Below are positions 8,110-16,637 of a stretch of 64,000 bases of DNA, piece by piece (within the stretch, counting starts at the first letter, position 1; every line of letters begins with the position of its first letter). Position numbers and translations under genes: made by a program. Below the pieces are notes generated by a model that was given only the letters and a program-made list of their open reading frames with translations, was not told the origin of the DNA and did no database searches. The stretch spans positions 186,001-250,000 of the forward strand of contig CAVPHV010000018.1 of the NCBI GenBank assembly GCA_963704825.1, in the 5' to 3' direction. This stretch comes from CAVPHV01 sp963704825. Its GTDB lineage: Bacteria; Actinomycetota; Acidimicrobiia; Spongiisociales; UBA5794.

Positions 8110-9342
8110 TCAGCCGGCATCGGCTTGTTCGGCCAAGAACCGCTGATCCGCTTCCGTCACTGCAAGGTAGGCGGCGCGTTCGTAGGCGGCCCTCGCCGCG
8201 TCGCGTTGGCCGAGGCGACGCAAGGCCGACCCGCGTGCTGCGTGCATGAGGTGATAGTCGTCGAGATCGCCGGCCATCGTGTCGAGCGCAGCGAGCGACG
8301 CCTCGGGGCCTTCGACCTCGCCGACGGCAATCGCCCGGTTGAGGGCCACAACGGGCGTCGGCATGACCGAATAGAGATGGTCGTAGAGCGCCAGGATCTG
8401 GGGCCAGTCGGTTCCCTCGAAGGAGGCGGCGTCACAGTGGACGGCTTGGATCGAAGCCTGGAGTTGGAAGGGACCCGGTTGATTACGACGGATGCAAGCC
8501 CGCACGATGGCATGCCCCTCCTCGATCAAGGCCTGGTCCCAGAGGGCCCGGTCCTGATCGCGCAGGAGCACGATGCCATCCCCGTCGATGCGAGCCGGTA
8601 CCCGCGAGTCGCTGAGCAGCATCAGGGCCAATAGCCCGGCTGCCTCGGGTTCGTCCGGCATCAGCTCGACCAAGGCACGGGCGAGACGGATGGCGTCAGC
8701 CCGCAAAGGAGCCCGTTGCGGATCATCGGCCCCGGTGTTGTAGATGAGGTACACCACGGACAGAACCGAGCGAAGGCGGTCCGGCAGCTCGGCGTCGTTC
8801 GGCACTCGATAGGGAATGTTGGCGGCCTTGATCTTGTACTTGGCTCGGACGAGGCGTTTTGCCATTGTCGACTCGCTCACCAAGAACGAGCGAGCCACTT
8901 CGTCGACACTCAATCCGCCGAGGAGTCGCAGCGTCAGAGCAACCTGGTGCTCGGTGCGCAACGCCGGGTGGCAGCAGGTGAAGATGAGCCGGAGTTGGTC
9001 GTCGCTCACGGGTCCGTCCTCTTCCCAATCCTCGACGTCGTCGTCGGGTGGCGGCGCGTCGAGTACACCGAGCTGCTCGTGGAGTTCCCGACCCCGGGCG
9101 GCACGGCGGAGGTGATCGATGGCGCGGCGTCGCGCCGTCGTGATGATCCACCCGGCCGGGTTGGGCGGGATACCGTCTCGGGGCCACCGGTCGCCGGCGA
9201 CGACAAAGGCGTCCTGGACCGCGTCTTCAGCGAGGGTGATGTCGCCGAAGACACGGACCAGTGTTGCCACCGCTTGACCGTAGGCCTCACGGAACACCCG
9301 CTCGATGGCGGGCGCCTCTGCAGCGGCGCCGGACCGGGTCAC
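8110..9342 (-). CDS. ECF RNA polymerase sigma factor, ECF42/SigJ-like with C-terminal helical domain
   Basis: 410-residue extracytoplasmic-function sigma factor. Region 2 is at the N terminus ('EDAVQDAFVVAGDRWP', then 'NPAGWIITTARRRAIDHLRR'), and region 4 contains 'LTLRLLGGLSVDEVARSFLV' followed by the helix-turn-helix 'SESTMAKRLVRAKYKIK'. The remaining 200 residues form the large helical, TPR-like extension ('VYLIYNTGADD', 'ALNRAIAVGEVEGPEAAL'-type repeats) that defines the ECF42 group. Such factors lack an anti-sigma factor and are encoded with a DGPF/YCII-domain protein, as here: that gene lies just upstream with 3 bp between stop and GTG start. The extension is thought to control activity; the signal is unknown. 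Confidence 0.93.
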   Translation of the reverse strand: MTRSGAAAEAPAIERVFREAYGQAVATLVRVFGDITLAEDAVQDAFVVAGDRWPRDGIPPNPAGWIITTARRRAIDHLRRAARGRELHEQLGVLDAPPPDDDVEDWEEDGPVSDDQLRLIFTCCHPALRTEHQVALTLRLLGGLSVDEVARSFLVSESTMAKRLVRAKYKIKAANIPYRVPNDAELPDRLRSVLSVVYLIYNTGADDPQRAPLRADAIRLARALVELMPDEPEAAGLLALMLLSDSRVPARIDGDGIVLLRDQDRALWDQALIEEGHAIVRACIRRNQPGPFQLQASIQAVHCDAASFEGTDWPQILALYDHLYSVMPTPVVALNRAIAVGEVEGPEASLAALDTMAGDLDDYHLMHAARGSALRRLGQRDAARAAYERAAYLAVTEADQRFLAEQADAG

Positions 9343-9345
9343 GCC

Positions 9346-9741
9346 TCAGGAGCCCGGCATGTTGTGAACCTGATCGGCCACCTTCCCGGTGGCGAAGAAG
9401 GGACGGATTTCGATCGGATGCTGCGTGGCATCGGCGACCTTCCCGGCCCACCCCATCGCCTCATCGAGGTCGGCGGCGTTGATGATGTAGAACCCCGCGA
9501 TGTGCTCCTTCGACTCGGCGAAGGGGCCGTCGGTGACGACCACGTCGGCGTCGCTCGGTCGAACGACGGACGCGGCGTCGACGCCATGGAGCGCGCCGCC
9601 GAAGACGAACGTACCGCTCTCGTCCATCTCGGCTTCGAGGGCAATGACCCGCCCCATGAACGCCTGCATCTCCTCGGGCGAACTCGGCGCACCGGGCACT
9701 CCGTCCTCGACGGTGTAGGTGGACAACAGGTAGTGGCTCAT
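9346..9741 (-). CDS. YCII-related DGPF-domain protein
   Basis: 131-residue YCII-related protein with the diagnostic 'TDGPFAESKEHIAGFYII' segment (residues 69-86) and the downstream 'PIEIRPFF' strand. Proteins of this family pair with ECF42-type sigma factors and are often among their targets. It is the first gene of a two-gene minus-strand operon whose second gene is that sigma factor. The ATG at 9741 is preceded by a purine-rich GGAGGAAAAGGCC. Its biochemical activity is not known. Confidence 0.92.
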   Translation of the reverse strand: MSHYLLSTYTVEDGVPGAPSSPEEMQAFMGRVIALEAEMDESGTFVFGGALHGVDAASVVRPSDADVVVTDGPFAESKEHIAGFYIINAADLDEAMGWAGKVADATQHPIEIRPFFATGKVADQVHNMPGS

Positions 9742-9926
9742 GGCCTTTTCCTCCCAAATCTGTGCGGGTGGTTCCCGCTTTCACCCTACCTACGAACGGG
9801 ATCGGCCATTGAGGACACCACGGGTCAGGATTCCCCCACGTCGAATAGGGGGCCATCCCCCATGGCCGAAACCAATGGGCGGCTGGACGATGCAGCCATC
9901 AGATCCAACGGTTCGGAGGCCCATCG

Positions 9927-11186
9927 ATGAGTACACAACCAGACTCACTCGCTCAGCTCGACGCTCCCCCGCCGGCACCTGAATGGTTGCCGTTGCGGCT
10001 GCGGGCCTGGGAGGCGGCTCACATCATCACCCCCGAGCAGGGGGCGGCGATCCGCGAACTCGAACATACCTACGCAGAGCCGGCCGAGAGCGCCTTCCGC
10101 TACCAGAGGATCATCGCCATCATTTCGGCATTCGGTGGCATCCTTCTCGCCGCCGGACTGATCCTCCTGGTGGGATCCAACTGGGCAGACATCCCCCGCC
10201 TGGCGAAGGTGGGACTGGCGATTGGAGCGGTCGTCGGTCTCGAGGCGCTCGGCTACGGGCTCCGCTACCACACGGAATACCGCAGGATCGGCGCCACCTT
10301 CCTGTTCGTCGGTGCCGCCGCGTACGGGGCGGCCATCATGCTGGTGGCCCAGGCATACCAATACCCCCTTGACGACCCGAACCTATTGCTGCTGTGGTTC
10401 GCACCGGTCCTGCCGTTGGCCTATTTGGTGCGATCGCCAATGATTGCGGCGCTTGGCATCGCAGTCGGCTACGGGGCCCTCGGGTACCGCGCGGGAGACT
10501 GGTTCGATGCGGTCCCCTCCAGCACCGGCGAGTTCGGCTGGCAGGTGCTCTACCTCGCGGTCGGCGCCACCGTGGCGGCCCTCGGGTACCTCCACTACCG
10601 CTTCGGTAACAGTGTCAAACCGATGGGACGACCGTATCGGTGGATCGGCTCGCTGACCGTGCTGGTGTTCCTCTACCTCATGAGTTTCGAGCATTGGTAC
10701 GACCGGGCCAGCGTGGGATGGCTCGACGTCTTGCCGAGTGGGGTCTGGTTCGTGCTGATGGTTTCAGTGGTCGTGACCGTGGGGTCGGCCATCGTGCTCC
10801 TCCGCAGCGGAGCCCCCAAAGCCAGGGCGGCCGCCGCCGGTATCGCCGTTTCGGCGGGAGCTGCGTTCGCCATGATCGTGATGCTCCTCGCCCAGCCCGC
10901 CGGTTCCCCCACAGCAACCTACCTCTCCACCAATCTGCTTCTCATCGGCACCCAAATCGGCCTCATCGCCGTTGGCGTGACGAGCAGGCAACCGTCTCTG
11001 GTGAACGTGTCAATGGCGTTCTTCGGCCTGACGGTGGTGACCCGCTACGTCGAGGTCAGCGCGGGAATGTTCGCCACCGGCGTGTCGCTGATGATGGGTG
11101 GGGCACTGATCATCGGGCTCGCCTGGAGCCTCGAGCGCCTCCGCCGCAACCTCATCACTCGGTTCGAGTTGCGAGGTGAGTCGTGA
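9927..11186 (+). CDS. DUF2157 membrane protein
   Basis: 419-residue polytopic membrane protein of the DUF2157 family. The cytosolic N terminus (about 60 residues, 'AWEAAHIITPEQGAAI') matches the family opening, followed by about ten transmembrane helices beginning at residue 62; 'GSNWADIPRLAKVGLAIG' is the typical first loop and second helix. Its stop overlaps the GTG of the GDYXXLXY gene (GTGA), the usual arrangement for this pair, so they probably form one membrane complex. The function is not established in any organism I know of. Confidence 0.9.
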   Translation: MSTQPDSLAQLDAPPPAPEWLPLRLRAWEAAHIITPEQGAAIRELEHTYAEPAESAFRYQRIIAIISAFGGILLAAGLILLVGSNWADIPRLAKVGLAIGAVVGLEALGYGLRYHTEYRRIGATFLFVGAAAYGAAIMLVAQAYQYPLDDPNLLLLWFAPVLPLAYLVRSPMIAALGIAVGYGALGYRAGDWFDAVPSSTGEFGWQVLYLAVGATVAALGYLHYRFGNSVKPMGRPYRWIGSLTVLVFLYLMSFEHWYDRASVGWLDVLPSGVWFVLMVSVVVTVGSAIVLLRSGAPKARAAAAGIAVSAGAAFAMIVMLLAQPAGSPTATYLSTNLLLIGTQIGLIAVGVTSRQPSLVNVSMAFFGLTVVTRYVEVSAGMFATGVSLMMGGALIIGLAWSLERLRRNLITRFELRGES

Positions 11187-11704
11187 GCCGTGGTAGCCGC
11201 GTGGTGTTCATCGTCTTCGTCGTAGTCCAGGTGCTTGTCGTCGTCGGCATGGCCACCGGACGTGAACTGACGCTTCGAGGCGATCAGGATGTCACGCTCC
11301 AGGCCCGGCCGGTCGACCCTCGCGATCTCTTCCGTGGCGACTATGTGGTCCTCGACTACGAGATCGCCACGATCGAGATGGACCGGGTGGAACGGCTGAA
11401 CCTGGAACCGGGCGACGCGGTATTCGTCGGCCTCGTCCCGCGCGGAGACACCTGGGTCGCCGGGCGCGTCGAACGGCAAACGTTTGACGGGGTCGACGAC
11501 GTGATCCGTGGCACCGTGGTGAGGTCCGGAACCGAGACGGTGCGCGTGGAATACGGCATCGAGCAGTATTTCGTCCCTGAGGGGCGGGGGCGGGTGGTCG
11601 AGGGGGCGAGTGACGTCGACGTCGTCGTTGCCATCGACGACAAGGGCGGTGCTGTGATCCGACACCTCATCGTTGATGGCGAGGTGTGGGACCCGTACAG
11701 GTAG
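11183..11704 (+). CDS. GDYXXLXY-domain membrane-anchored protein
   Basis: 173-residue protein with one N-terminal membrane helix (residues 7-25) and an exported domain carrying the family motif GDYVVLDY at residues 52-59, after 'RPVDPRDLFR'. The start is the GTG at 11183, which overlaps the stop of the DUF2157 gene by four bases. DUF2157 and GDYXXLXY proteins nearly always occur together, which suggests a joint envelope function, but the role is unknown. Confidence 0.92.
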   Translation: MSRGSRVVFIVFVVVQVLVVVGMATGRELTLRGDQDVTLQARPVDPRDLFRGDYVVLDYEIATIEMDRVERLNLEPGDAVFVGLVPRGDTWVAGRVERQTFDGVDDVIRGTVVRSGTETVRVEYGIEQYFVPEGRGRVVEGASDVDVVVAIDDKGGAVIRHLIVDGEVWDPYR

Positions 11705-11800
11705 ACGGCGACGTCACGATCGAGTTCTCGCTCAGCCGCGAACGCCTGCCGCTACAGGCGAGGTCATCGCCGGAGCCCGCCACCCAGACCATTCACCAAC

Positions 11801-12493
11801 TCAGACAGAGTCGGACGACACCAATCGCAACCACTCGGGATAGCCGCAGGCACGATCGAAGGCGAAGTCGAGACCTTCGGTCAATGGCGAATGGGTCTTC
11901 AGCGTTCCCCATGAAGTCGCCAGGGCTTGGTGCCTTCCCGTTGTCGGGCCGAACGCCTTGAGACCCAGGGACCACGTATCGATCTCGCCCACCGTGACTT
12001 CGACAATCTCGATGTCGCATCCAGCAAAGAGACGATTCGAGTGGATCGCGGGGAGAATGACCTCTCGGTCAGTCGGCATGAAGCTGCGGGTGTAGATGAC
12101 CTTGTGGACATCGATCCATGGCGTGTCCGGCAGTTGCCAGGCTCCGGCGTCCTCAGCGGGTTCCCATCTGCTCCACTCCTCGATCCGACCTTCGAGACCG
12201 GCCCCGAGATCCAATGGCGTGTCGACTGTTCGACGCACCTTGACTTCGAGCGTCGAACCGTGGCGGCGCTTCACGCCGATGTCGTTGAGCCTGTGCAATT
12301 GATAGAAATCGTGCCGGTCTTCAACGCTGCCAACGGTCCGTCCACCCGTGAACCAGGCCAGGACCTCCGACGGAAGCGAACCACGAGAGAACCAGCGGAT
12401 TTCGGAGGTGTTGAACAGGCCGGCCGTATCTCCACCTGAACCTGCAGCAACTGCCCATGCCACCCAGTCGTCAGCTCCAGATTGATCGTCCAT
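11801..12493 (-). CDS. CYTH-like protein of unknown function
   Basis: 230-residue protein that looks like a divergent CYTH/triphosphate-tunnel family member. It shows alternating charged strands: 'EIRWFSRGSLPSEVLAWF', then 'EDRHDFYQLH', 'IGVKRRHGSTLEVKVRR' and, near the end, 'CDIEIVEVTVGEIDTWSLGL'. The run of Lys/Arg/Glu in alternate positions is what CYTH domains use to bind triphosphate and metal, but the classical N-terminal ExExK signature is not obvious. I chose the ATG at 12493, which has GAGGAGG 11 bases upstream; the open frame extends another 48 codons with poor coding character. A substrate cannot be named. Confidence 0.6.
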   Translation of the reverse strand: MDDQSGADDWVAWAVAAGSGGDTAGLFNTSEIRWFSRGSLPSEVLAWFTGGRTVGSVEDRHDFYQLHRLNDIGVKRRHGSTLEVKVRRTVDTPLDLGAGLEGRIEEWSRWEPAEDAGAWQLPDTPWIDVHKVIYTRSFMPTDREVILPAIHSNRLFAGCDIEIVEVTVGEIDTWSLGLKAFGPTTGRHQALATSWGTLKTHSPLTEGLDFAFDRACGYPEWLRLVSSDSV

Positions 12494-12789
12494 CAGGTCT
12501 ATTGCCTCCTCACGGTTCTCGACGGTTGTCAGCGTATCAGTCTGTACCTCACCCCGGTCCGCGAGCGCGTCGGATACCGGTCGTCGACACCCGGGCGCAT
12601 CTGTGCCGCCAAAGTGTGTCCCCTGAGCCTTCTGCAACGCCCCGGTGCCGGTGATGTCAGGCGTTGACTACAGGGCCTTGGTTGAGGCGACGGATGGCCT
12701 CATCGACGACGGCGGCATCGGCTCCTATCGACGATCGTCAATATATGGATTGCTGTTGGCGAACGTCGTGATGGGTCGGGATGGCTGAG
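12494..12789. other. Intergenic stretch with no recognisable feature
   Basis: About 300 bp between the CYTH-like gene and a small membrane-protein gene. I see no convincing gene, hairpin or repeat. It contains an unusually AT-rich short segment (tcaatatatgga, about 12737) that could be part of a promoter. Confidence 0.3.
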
Positions 12790-12963
12790 TCATCCGTTTC
12801 GACGCTGGATCCGGCCGTAGCGGAGATCCTCGACAATGAGGGCAACCCGTCCGACAAACCCGGTCGTGATGGCGAGGATCAACACGATCGGAACAATCAG
12901 CAGGACCGGGTCCAACAGAAAGGCCTTGGCGCTGACAGCAATTTCGTGGATCTGGGATGCCAT
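12790..12963 (-). CDS. Possible small single-helix membrane protein
   Basis: 57-residue candidate gene from the ATG at 12963. A short amphipathic N terminus is followed by one clear membrane segment (about residues 15-40, 'LLDPVLLIVPIVLILAITTG') and a basic C-terminal tail ending RIQRRNG, giving an N-out/C-in orientation by the positive-inside rule. It lies in a gene-poor stretch and no family is recognised. The hydrophobic pattern and codon use are gene-like, but evidence is thin. Confidence 0.35.
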   Translation of the reverse strand: MASQIHEIAVSAKAFLLDPVLLIVPIVLILAITTGFVGRVALIVEDLRYGRIQRRNG

Positions 12964-13703
12964 ACCTTGCATATTGCAGGTTCGTGGCCCGGGCAACTAT
13001 TGGGTATGACCCCGATCCGACCCTGAGAACCCTGAGACCGCCGGATGTAAACGTCTGACATCGAGCGTTGGCACCGCTTCGGCGAGTAGAGATCACACCG
13101 GCAGAGCCGCTGACATTCGACCGAGCGACCGCCGAGCGGCTCCCGGGACCCGATTGGCGTCACAGCAGATGTTCGCGCCACGCCGACGTCGTCTCCGCGT
13201 TCAGATGACACTGGGAGCTACCGCCGCGTGCTCGAGACTCCGACACACCCACCTATGGGAACGATCGGGCAAGTCCCTGATCGACCTAGGGCGGGTGCAA
13301 CTGGATCGGGGAGAAGGGGTCCAAGAATGCGGCCCCGGTTCCGGCCACGATGCTGGCTGAGATGTGGGTCGGAATCCGAAGGTCCGGGCGACCTTCTATC
13401 GCCGTCGCAGAGAGGCACCCTCGCTTTCCCGGCAGGCTCTCGGCCACGGTGACCGCGGTAACCTGGATTTGACTCCAGGTGAGGGGACCGATCATGGCGG
13501 CAACACGCGGCACGTTGACAGAGGGCAGCGCACGTGGACCGGTCACGGGAAACGCTTCCCTACGGACGAGCGGGCGGGCTTGATGCCTCGGTTCCAGCGG
13601 GTCCCGAACGGGCACCGGCGCCGTGCGCCGACTTTGGTGTCACGGCTGGAGAACGCACGCCACGACAGACCCGCGACCCAGCGGCCACATCGAGCCGAGT
13701 TCG
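12964..13703. other. Gene-poor 740-bp stretch
   Basis: Long region without a convincing gene before the histidine kinase. Frames on both strands lack family character. One minus-strand frame (about 13286-13495, 'MIGPLTWSQIQVTAVTVAES') looks mildly protein-like and could be a decayed gene. No strong hairpins or repeats were seen. The kinase promoter probably lies in its right-hand end. Confidence 0.3.
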
Positions 13704-14864
13704 ATGGGTGTTGACGGCGGGGCGATCGGTCGCCCCCTGCGTCTTCCGCCGCGTGGGGTGGACGCCGCTGTGGCAGTCGTCGCCTTCGGTGCCAGCGCCG
13801 TAAACGTGGCTTCCCAGGATGCGGCAGGGATCTCGGAGATCCCCGTTGCTGGGTTTCTCCTGCTGGCCATCGGCAGCGCCGCTCTGTTCTGGCGGCGCAA
13901 CTGGCCCCTCGCAGTGTTGGGGGTTGCGCTCGCGATGACGGTCGCCTGGACGGCGCTCGGTTATCCGGGTAATCCGGTGTTTCTCATCCTGGTTTCGCTG
14001 TATGCGGTCGGCCGGTACGTCTTGGAGTGGAGGATCAGCCTGGCGGCGTTTGCCGTCGGCCTCGCCGTTGTCGGTGTCATCCAGGTGACGGATGGCGACC
14101 CAGTCTCTGACGTTGTCACGGCACTGGTTGTGACGACGCTGCCGTGGTACGCAGGTCGTCGGGTCCGGATCCGTGGCGACTACGCGGCTGCGGCTCGGGA
14201 GCTAGCTGAGCAACTCGAATGGAAGCGGGCTACCGAGGCCGAGCGGGCGATCGCCGACGCCCGCGCCGGTATTGCGCGCGAGCTTCACGATGTTGTTGCC
14301 CACAACGTGAGCGTGATGACCGTGCAGGCGGGTGTCGCCCGACTGGTGGTTGCGGACGATCCCGAACGAGCGGTAGAGGCGATTGGTGCGGTGGAGGAGG
14401 CTGGGCGCAGGGCTCTTGACGAACTCCGCCATCTTCTCGGCGTGCTTCGCCCCGAGACAGCATCCGGCGAGCTCGGTCCACAGCCCGCCCTGAACCAGGT
14501 TCACGAACTCGTGGACCAACTCAGACAGACCGGGATGAGCATCTCGTTGGCCGTGAATGTTTCGTCCGAGCTTCCCGTCAGGGTGGATCTCTTTTCGTAT
14601 CGCATTGTCCAGGAAGCGCTCACCAATGTGCTCAAGCACGGCGGCGTCCAGGCCGCAGCGCAGGTGCGTGTCGAGGAGGCCGATGGTCACCTCGACATCG
14701 AGGTGTCGGACACGGGGACCGGGACAAGTACGCTGCCCGGGTCGGGTCGGGGGATCGTGGGAATGCAAGAACGCGCGATGTTGCTTGGCGGTAGCTTCGA
14801 TGCCGGACCGAGGCCCGAGGGCGGTTTCCGGGTCTTTGCACGATTGCCGATAGGAGACCAGTGA
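13704..14864 (+). CDS. Sensor histidine kinase, NarL-type two-component system
   Basis: 386-residue membrane sensor kinase of the HisKA_3 (HPK7) class. The N-terminal half has about five hydrophobic segments and almost no extracytoplasmic domain, as in DesK-like or intramembrane-sensing kinases. The dimerisation/phosphotransfer box is 'RELHDVVAHNVSVMTVQAGV' with His195; the HATPase_c domain shows 'YRIVQEALTNVLKHG' (N box), 'VSDTGTG' and 'GRGIVGMQERAMLLGG'. I chose ATG 13704 because upstream codons are poor. Its stop overlaps the response-regulator GTG (GTGA), and an ABC exporter follows, suggesting the pair senses and responds to a membrane-active compound, as in many actinobacterial clusters of this kind. 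Confidence 0.92.
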   Translation: MGVDGGAIGRPLRLPPRGVDAAVAVVAFGASAVNVASQDAAGISEIPVAGFLLLAIGSAALFWRRNWPLAVLGVALAMTVAWTALGYPGNPVFLILVSLYAVGRYVLEWRISLAAFAVGLAVVGVIQVTDGDPVSDVVTALVVTTLPWYAGRRVRIRGDYAAAARELAEQLEWKRATEAERAIADARAGIARELHDVVAHNVSVMTVQAGVARLVVADDPERAVEAIGAVEEAGRRALDELRHLLGVLRPETASGELGPQPALNQVHELVDQLRQTGMSISLAVNVSSELPVRVDLFSYRIVQEALTNVLKHGGVQAAAQVRVEEADGHLDIEVSDTGTGTSTLPGSGRGIVGMQERAMLLGGSFDAGPRPEGGFRVFARLPIGDQ

Positions 14865-15538
14865 GCATCAGAGTTGCCGTCGTCGATGACCAGGCTCTGG
14901 TCCGAAGCGGCTTCGCCGTGATGCTCGGCCTTCAGGATGACATCGAGGTCGTCGCCGAGGCCGGCGACGGTGCGGCTGCGATCGAGATCGCCCGTACCCA
15001 TCGCCCCGACGTCATCCTGATGGATATCCGCATGCCGGAGATGGACGGCCTCGCCGCTACCCAGGCCATCGTTGACTCCGCCGATTGGCCCGTGAAGGTG
15101 TTGATCCTCACCACCTTTGATCCGGATGAGTACGTGTACAAGGCTCTCCGGGCAGGAGCCAGCGGCTTTGTGCTCAAGGACATCTCGCCTGAGGACCTGG
15201 TGGCAGCGGTTCGCACCGTGGCCGACGGAGGAGCTCTCTTGGCGCCATCGGTGACAAGACGGCTGATCAGCAGGTTCGCGATACCGCCGTCCCTCGATTC
15301 GTCGGTGGTTGCTCGTCTCGACCGGCTCACCAGCCGGGAGCGTGAAGTCCTGGTCGCCCTCGCCGCGGGATTGAGCAACAGCGAGATCGCAGAGGACTTG
15401 TTTGTCGGTGCCGCAACCGTCAAGTCACATGTGTCCAGCATTCTCACCAAGCTCGGGTTGAGCAACCGTGCCCAAGCGGTGGCGTTCGCCTATGAGAGCG
15501 GGCTGGTCAAGCCCGGCGACAGCGACATCGGGTTCTAA
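14861..15538 (+). CDS. Response regulator, NarL/LuxR family
   Basis: 225-residue response regulator. The receiver domain has the acidic pocket at D9-D10, the phospho-acceptor Asp55 ('ILMDIRMPEMDG'), the conserved Thr in 'LILTTFD' and Lys in 'FVLKDISPEDL'. The C-terminal LuxR-type helix-turn-helix reads 'LTSREREVLVALAAGLSNSE' then 'TVKSHVSSILTKLGL'. It overlaps the kinase gene by four bases, so the two form a co-translated system. Its likely target is the ABC transporter operon that begins 139 bp downstream, where a pair of direct repeats could be its binding site. Confidence 0.95.
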   Translation: MSIRVAVVDDQALVRSGFAVMLGLQDDIEVVAEAGDGAAAIEIARTHRPDVILMDIRMPEMDGLAATQAIVDSADWPVKVLILTTFDPDEYVYKALRAGASGFVLKDISPEDLVAAVRTVADGGALLAPSVTRRLISRFAIPPSLDSSVVARLDRLTSREREVLVALAAGLSNSEIAEDLFVGAATVKSHVSSILTKLGLSNRAQAVAFAYESGLVKPGDSDIGF

Positions 15539-15543
15539 CCCGA

Positions 15544-15601
15544 CCCCCGATTGGCGGATACCGGAACGGCCAGCACCGGGAATCTTCCCCCAATTGGCGG
15601 A
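15544..15601 (+). promoter_or_regulatory. Pair of direct repeats upstream of the ABC transporter
   Basis: The 15-mer cccccgattggcgga at 15544-15558 recurs with one change at 15587-15601 (cccccaattggcgga). The start-to-start distance of 43 bp is about four helical turns, placing both on one face of the DNA. Position between the response-regulator gene and the transporter makes it a candidate operator for that regulator. No experimental support. Confidence 0.45.
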
Positions 15602-15677
15602 GCCGTGAATCCCTCTGCTGCCCGGAGACAGCCACTCCTCAGGTACTTACGTTGAACACAAGCACCAAAGGAGGGCA

Positions 15678-16637
15678 ATGAAGCAGCTATCCGACCAGAA
15701 GATCAGGCCCAGAGCCCGGTCGTATCCAATCTCCATCGAACACGTCACCAAGAGCTACGGGGGTGCCCCCGCCGTCGACGACCTGTCATTTGTTGTCACT
15801 CCCGGACGCGTTACGGGTTTTCTCGGCCCGAACGGTGCGGGCAAGTCCACAACGATGAAGATCCTGCTGGGCCTGGCCTCCCCGACCAGCGGTCAGGCCA
15901 CCATCGGCGGTCTCGCTTATGCCGAGCTCGCCGACCCCACCGGAACGGTCGGCGCCAGCGTCGAGTCCGATGCGTTCCATCCTGGGCGGAGCGGGCGAAA
16001 CCACCTCCGGATACTGGCGGACGCCACGGGCACGTCATTGGAACGGGTCGACGAGGTCCTCGAACTGGTGGATCTCAGTGCTGCCGCGAACCGGCACGCT
16101 GGTGCGTACTCGCTCGGCATGAAGCAACGGCTGGGACTTGCAGCCGCACTGCTGTGCGATCCACCGGTGCTCGTTCTCGATGAGCCCGGCAATGGCTTGG
16201 ATCCGCAAGGAATCCGCACTCTGCGGAATCTGCTGCGATCGCGGGCAGCGGACGGCGACACGGTGTTTGTCTCCAGCCACCTCCTCGGCGAGGTGGAGCA
16301 GCTCGCCGACGATGTCGTCGTTGTCAATCAGGGCCGATTGGTGGCCCAGGGGTCGCTGGCCGAGATGCGGCAATCCGCATCCATCGTCCGGGCCGCTTCG
16401 CCGGAGGCCCTGCGAGTCACGCTCGAAGGGGCAGGCGGCGTCGTCGAGTCGGGGCAGCCCGGCACCCTCGTGGTCCGTGGCCTCTCTCTCGACGAGATCG
16501 GGGAGCAGTCCTTCCGCGCCGGCATTGCTCTGCATGAGCTATCACGCCATACCGATTCGCTAGAGGATCGCTTCTTCGCTTGGACCGGAGATGCGGCTGT
16601 CGGCGGTACCGAGTCCAACACCAAGGAGGAACTATGA
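15678..16637 (+). CDS. ABC transporter ATP-binding protein (drug/lantibiotic exporter type)
   Basis: 319-residue ATPase subunit of an ABC-2-type exporter. Walker A is 'GPNGAGKST' (about residues 50-58), the signature motif is 'YSLGMKQRLGLAAAL' (a variant of LSGGQ typical of bacitracin/lantibiotic exporters), Walker B is 'VLVLDEPGNGLDPQG', and the switch His is in 'VFVSSHLLGEVEQL'. The C-terminal 90 residues form the extra domain found in this group. A leader GGAGG precedes the ATG. It overlaps the permease gene by four bases (ATGA) and follows a two-component system, so it is probably inducible. The substrate is unknown. Confidence 0.94.
   Translation: MKQLSDQKIRPRARSYPISIEHVTKSYGGAPAVDDLSFVVTPGRVTGFLGPNGAGKSTTMKILLGLASPTSGQATIGGLAYAELADPTGTVGASVESDAFHPGRSGRNHLRILADATGTSLERVDEVLELVDLSAAANRHAGAYSLGMKQRLGLAAALLCDPPVLVLDEPGNGLDPQGIRTLRNLLRSRAADGDTVFVSSHLLGEVEQLADDVVVVNQGRLVAQGSLAEMRQSASIVRAASPEALRVTLEGAGGVVESGQPGTLVVRGLSLDEIGEQSFRAGIALHELSRHTDSLEDRFFAWTGDAAVGGTESNTKEEL

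Noticed and set aside
8716..9930. Long plus-strand open frame of 404 residues
   Set aside because: It is the antisense of the sigma-factor and DGPF genes, which have clear family motifs; this frame has no domain character.
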